Of a stretch of DNA of 64,000 nucleotides, positions 62,007 to 64,000 are shown one piece after another. Below the pieces are notes generated by a model that was given only the letters and a program-made list of their open reading frames with translations, made no database searches and had not been told where the DNA came from. The first letter of the stretch is position 1; each line of letters starts with the position of its first letter. The position numbers and the translations under genes are program-made. The DNA comes from Arsukibacterium perlucidum DSM 18276 (GTDB lineage: Bacteria; Pseudomonadota; Gammaproteobacteria; Enterobacterales; Alteromonadaceae): positions 62,001 through 126,000 of the forward strand of contig NZ_KB907702.1 in NCBI RefSeq assembly GCF_000382165.1, given 5' to 3'.

Positions 62007-64000
62007 CTATTGATAAAAGCGGCTGTTTTGCTCCGCCATTGCCAATAAGCGCGGACAAGGTGCAAAACGCTCACCATGTTCAGCTTGCAACTGACGCAGG
62101 GTTGCCACCAGATTAGTGACACCCAAGGTATCGATATAACGGAACGGCCCCCCCAGAAACGGTGGGAAACCAATACCAAAAATGGCACCAATATCACCAT
62201 CACGGGCAGAGGCAATCACCCCCTCATCCAGACAACGTACTGCTTCGTTCAGCATTTGCGCAGTGCAACGACTGGCGATGGCGTCACCAGCAAGCTTGCC
62301 ACCCGGCGTAACGCCAAGTACGTTATACACGCTGCTATCGACCGTTTTAGCACCTTTTTTCGCCGCTTTGCCATACGCATAAAAGCCTTTGGCCGATTTT
62401 TTACCTTTACGGCCATCGGCCAGCAACTTGTCAAAGGCGGCTGGAGGTGCAAAGCGCTCGCCAAGTTGCTCAGTCAGGATGGGTGAAATTTTGGCGCCAA
62501 CATCAATACCCACTTCATCCAGTAAGGTGATGGGGCCGACCGGGAAACCGAACTTCACCAGTGCCTTATCGATTTTTTCGACTGGCTCACCCGCCAGCAA
62601 CAGGTTGGCGGCCTCGTTCATATACAGCGCCAGAATACGATTAACATAAAAACCGGCGCCGTCTTTAACCACTATTGGCGTTTTCCCCTGCTTACGCGCA
62701 AAAGCAACGGTAGTGGCAATAGTCTGCGCTGAGGTTTTATCGTGGGCGATAACTTCGACCAACGGCATTTTATCAACGGGTGAAAAATAATGCAGGCCAA
62801 TTACGTTTTCTGGGCGCGCCGCTTTAGCGGCAATCTGACCAATAGGTAATGAGCTGGTGTTGCTGGCAAAAATGGTATGCTCTGCGCAGTGCTGCTCAAT
62901 ATCCGCTACCATTTGCTGTTTTAACGCCAGATCTTCAAATACCGCTTCAATGACTAAATCGACATCATGAAAACCGCTGTAATCTGTCGTACCGGTTAAT
63001 AACAGTAACTGCTTTTGCATTTCAGCTTTACTGATAAAGCGGCGTTTAAATTTCTTCTGCAGCAAATCATAGCTATATTTCAGCGCATTACTGATGCCCT
63101 GCTGGTTGATATCTTTAATTCGTACCGGTACTCCGGCCTTAGTACTACTGACGTTAGCAATACCACCGCCCATCAGACCGCCACCTAATACCGCAGCCTT
63201 GCGTACTTTCTGAGGCTGAGTATCACCGGCCCCGGTTTCTTTTTTCATCTGAGTCGTCGCAAAAAACAAACTGCGCAGCGCGGCCGACTCTTTGGTCATG
63301 CATAGCTGGCCAAAGGCTTTAGCTTCTGCTGCCAGGCCTGCGGCATAGCCACTATCCTGGCCTTTGCGTACCACCTCAATAATCCGCACCGGCGCCGGAT
63401 AATTGCCCTGGGTTTTCTTTAACGTTTGCTTCAGGGCCTGAGAGAATAATAAATTACGGCCAGGGCCGGTATTCTCCAGCAATTTCGCCAGCATACCTTT
63501 GTCTTTGGCAACGCTTTTAGCTTTACCCTGCAACGCACGTTTTACTGCAGCGTCCAGTAAAATAGTTACCGGTACGACTTCGTCGATCAGGCCGGCTTTC
63601 TTAGCCTGCGAAGCCCGTAATTGTTTACCTGTCAGCATCATATCCAGCGCTTTTTGCACGCCAACCAGCCGCGGTAAACGCTGGGTGCCACCGCTACCCG
63701 GCAGCAAACCTAACTGCACTTCCGGCAAACCAAGTACCGTTTTTGCCGAATCAGTAGCAACCCGGGAATGACAGGCCATCGCCAGCTCCAGGCCACCGCC
63801 CAGACAAGGGCCATTGATCGCTGCTACCACCGGTATTTTCAGTTGCTCAAGCCGGTCAAACATCTGCTGGCCCATCCGGGCAATGTCTTCGGCCTGCTCT
63901 GCTGTTTCGCAGCTATCAAGCATAGAAATATCAGCACCGGCAATAAATGAATCTTTTTTGCCGCTGATAATCACCACCCCTTTGACCGCGCTGTCGCTTT
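62007..64000 (-). CDS. fadJ: Fatty acid oxidation complex alpha subunit FadJ (partial, N-terminus off window)
   Basis: The frame runs off the right edge; about 664 residues are visible and some 40-50 N-terminal residues are missing (family 705-720). It has an enoyl-CoA hydratase domain ([32 protein letters not shown]) followed by 3-hydroxyacyl-CoA dehydrogenase ([15 protein letters not shown]-binding motif; [19 protein letters not shown]). It carries out the two middle steps of beta-oxidation, with FadI. Neighbours (sixA, smrB, prmB, aroC) are those of fadJ rather than fadB in other gammaproteobacteria. FadR in this window is its likely repressor. Confidence 0.92.
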   Translation of the reverse strand, partial: SDSAVKGVVIISGKKDSFIAGADISMLDSCETAEQAEDIARMGQQMFDRLEQLKIPVVAAINGPCLGGGLELAMACHSRVATDSAKTVLGLPEVQLGLLPGSGGTQRLPRLVGVQKALDMMLTGKQLRASQAKKAGLIDEVVPVTILLDAAVKRALQGKAKSVAKDKGMLAKLLENTGPGRNLLFSQALKQTLKKTQGNYPAPVRIIEVVRKGQDSGYAAGLAAEAKAFGQLCMTKESAALRSLFFATTQMKKETGAGDTQPQKVRKAAVLGGGLMGGGIANVSSTKAGVPVRIKDINQQGISNALKYSYDLLQKKFKRRFISKAEMQKQLLLLTGTTDYSGFHDVDLVIEAVFEDLALKQQMVADIEQHCAEHTIFASNTSSLPIGQIAAKAARPENVIGLHYFSPVDKMPLVEVIAHDKTSAQTIATTVAFARKQGKTPIVVKDGAGFYVNRILALYMNEAANLLLAGEPVEKIDKALVKFGFPVGPITLLDEVGIDVGAKISPILTEQLGERFAPPAAFDKLLADGRKGKKSAKGFYAYGKAAKKGAKTVDSSVYNVLGVTPGGKLAGDAIASRCTAQMLNEAVRCLDEGVIASARDGDIGAIFGIGFPPFLGGPFRYIDTLGVTNLVATLRQLQAEHGERFAPCPRLLAMAEQNSRFYQ

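Noticed and set aside
1-64000. CRISPR arrays, transposases, prophage genes, rRNA
   Set aside because: Looked for and not seen; the only mobile-DNA sign is the tRNA-Val fragment with its AT-rich flank.

Overview
The window looks like chromosomal DNA of a marine or aquatic gammaproteobacterium of the order Alteromonadales, most likely near Rheinheimera, Alishewanella or Arsukibacterium. This rests on recalled protein family resemblance and on the order aroC-prmB-smrB-sixA...fadJ and hdfR/maoP, which match Enterobacteria and Alteromonadales. No rRNA, CRISPR array, intact prophage or transposase gene was seen.

Region by region. (1) 1-2423: a nitric-oxide response unit. norR (cut by the window edge) faces a RIC/YtfE iron-sulfur repair gene; three GGT-N7-ACC NorR sites and a good sigma-54 promoter lie between them. 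(2) 2424-3087: an AT-rich non-coding stretch with repeats that ends in the 3' half of a tRNA-Val(GAC), probably the scar of an integrated element. (3) 3088-10915: yfhL-trhP (tRNA hydroxylation), hemN with an FNR box, regulators, a DUF418 membrane protein, a fungal-type cytosine deaminase, two decayed genes and a cytochrome b561. (4) 11065-18520: a YbbA/YbbP-like ABC exporter, a secreted DJ-1/PfpI-TPR protein, an OmpR-family two-component system and a secreted protein of unknown function. Three promoters here share one strict architecture, TTTCAC-N5-TTTCAC-N11-(T/C)A(T/C)GCT, 48-50 nt before the start codon. This is the strongest candidate for an undescribed regulon. (5) 19788-26250: a heavy-metal RND efflux operon with small His-containing accessory proteins and no outer-membrane channel gene, next to a gutted copA.

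(6) 26625-42703: an amidohydrolase, an RsbU/RsbV-like phosphatase-STAS pair, secDF, a GNAT-nitrilase fusion, two divergent RluA-type pseudouridine synthases, mscL, an S9 peptidase, azoR and an ECF sigma/ChrR pair. (7) 42787-48890: a three-domain cysteine desulfurase-metallo-beta-lactamase-rhodanese fusion, fadR with a candidate self-operator, dsbB, an FKBP isomerase, yfcL and an ATP-NAD kinase family gene. (8) 49084-64000: aldehyde dehydrogenase, an MFS transporter, aroC, prmB, smrB, sixA, an M16 peptidase, a PAS-GGDEF-EAL protein, maoP/hdfR, a tiny membrane protein and fadJ (cut by the window edge).

The genes fit a facultatively respiring, stress-adapted bacterium: NO repair, FNR control of haem synthesis, redox and metal stress, envelope stress and fatty-acid oxidation. 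Start codons were moved from the longest reading frame where a ribosome binding site, signal peptide or family length favoured an internal start; these choices are stated in the entries.
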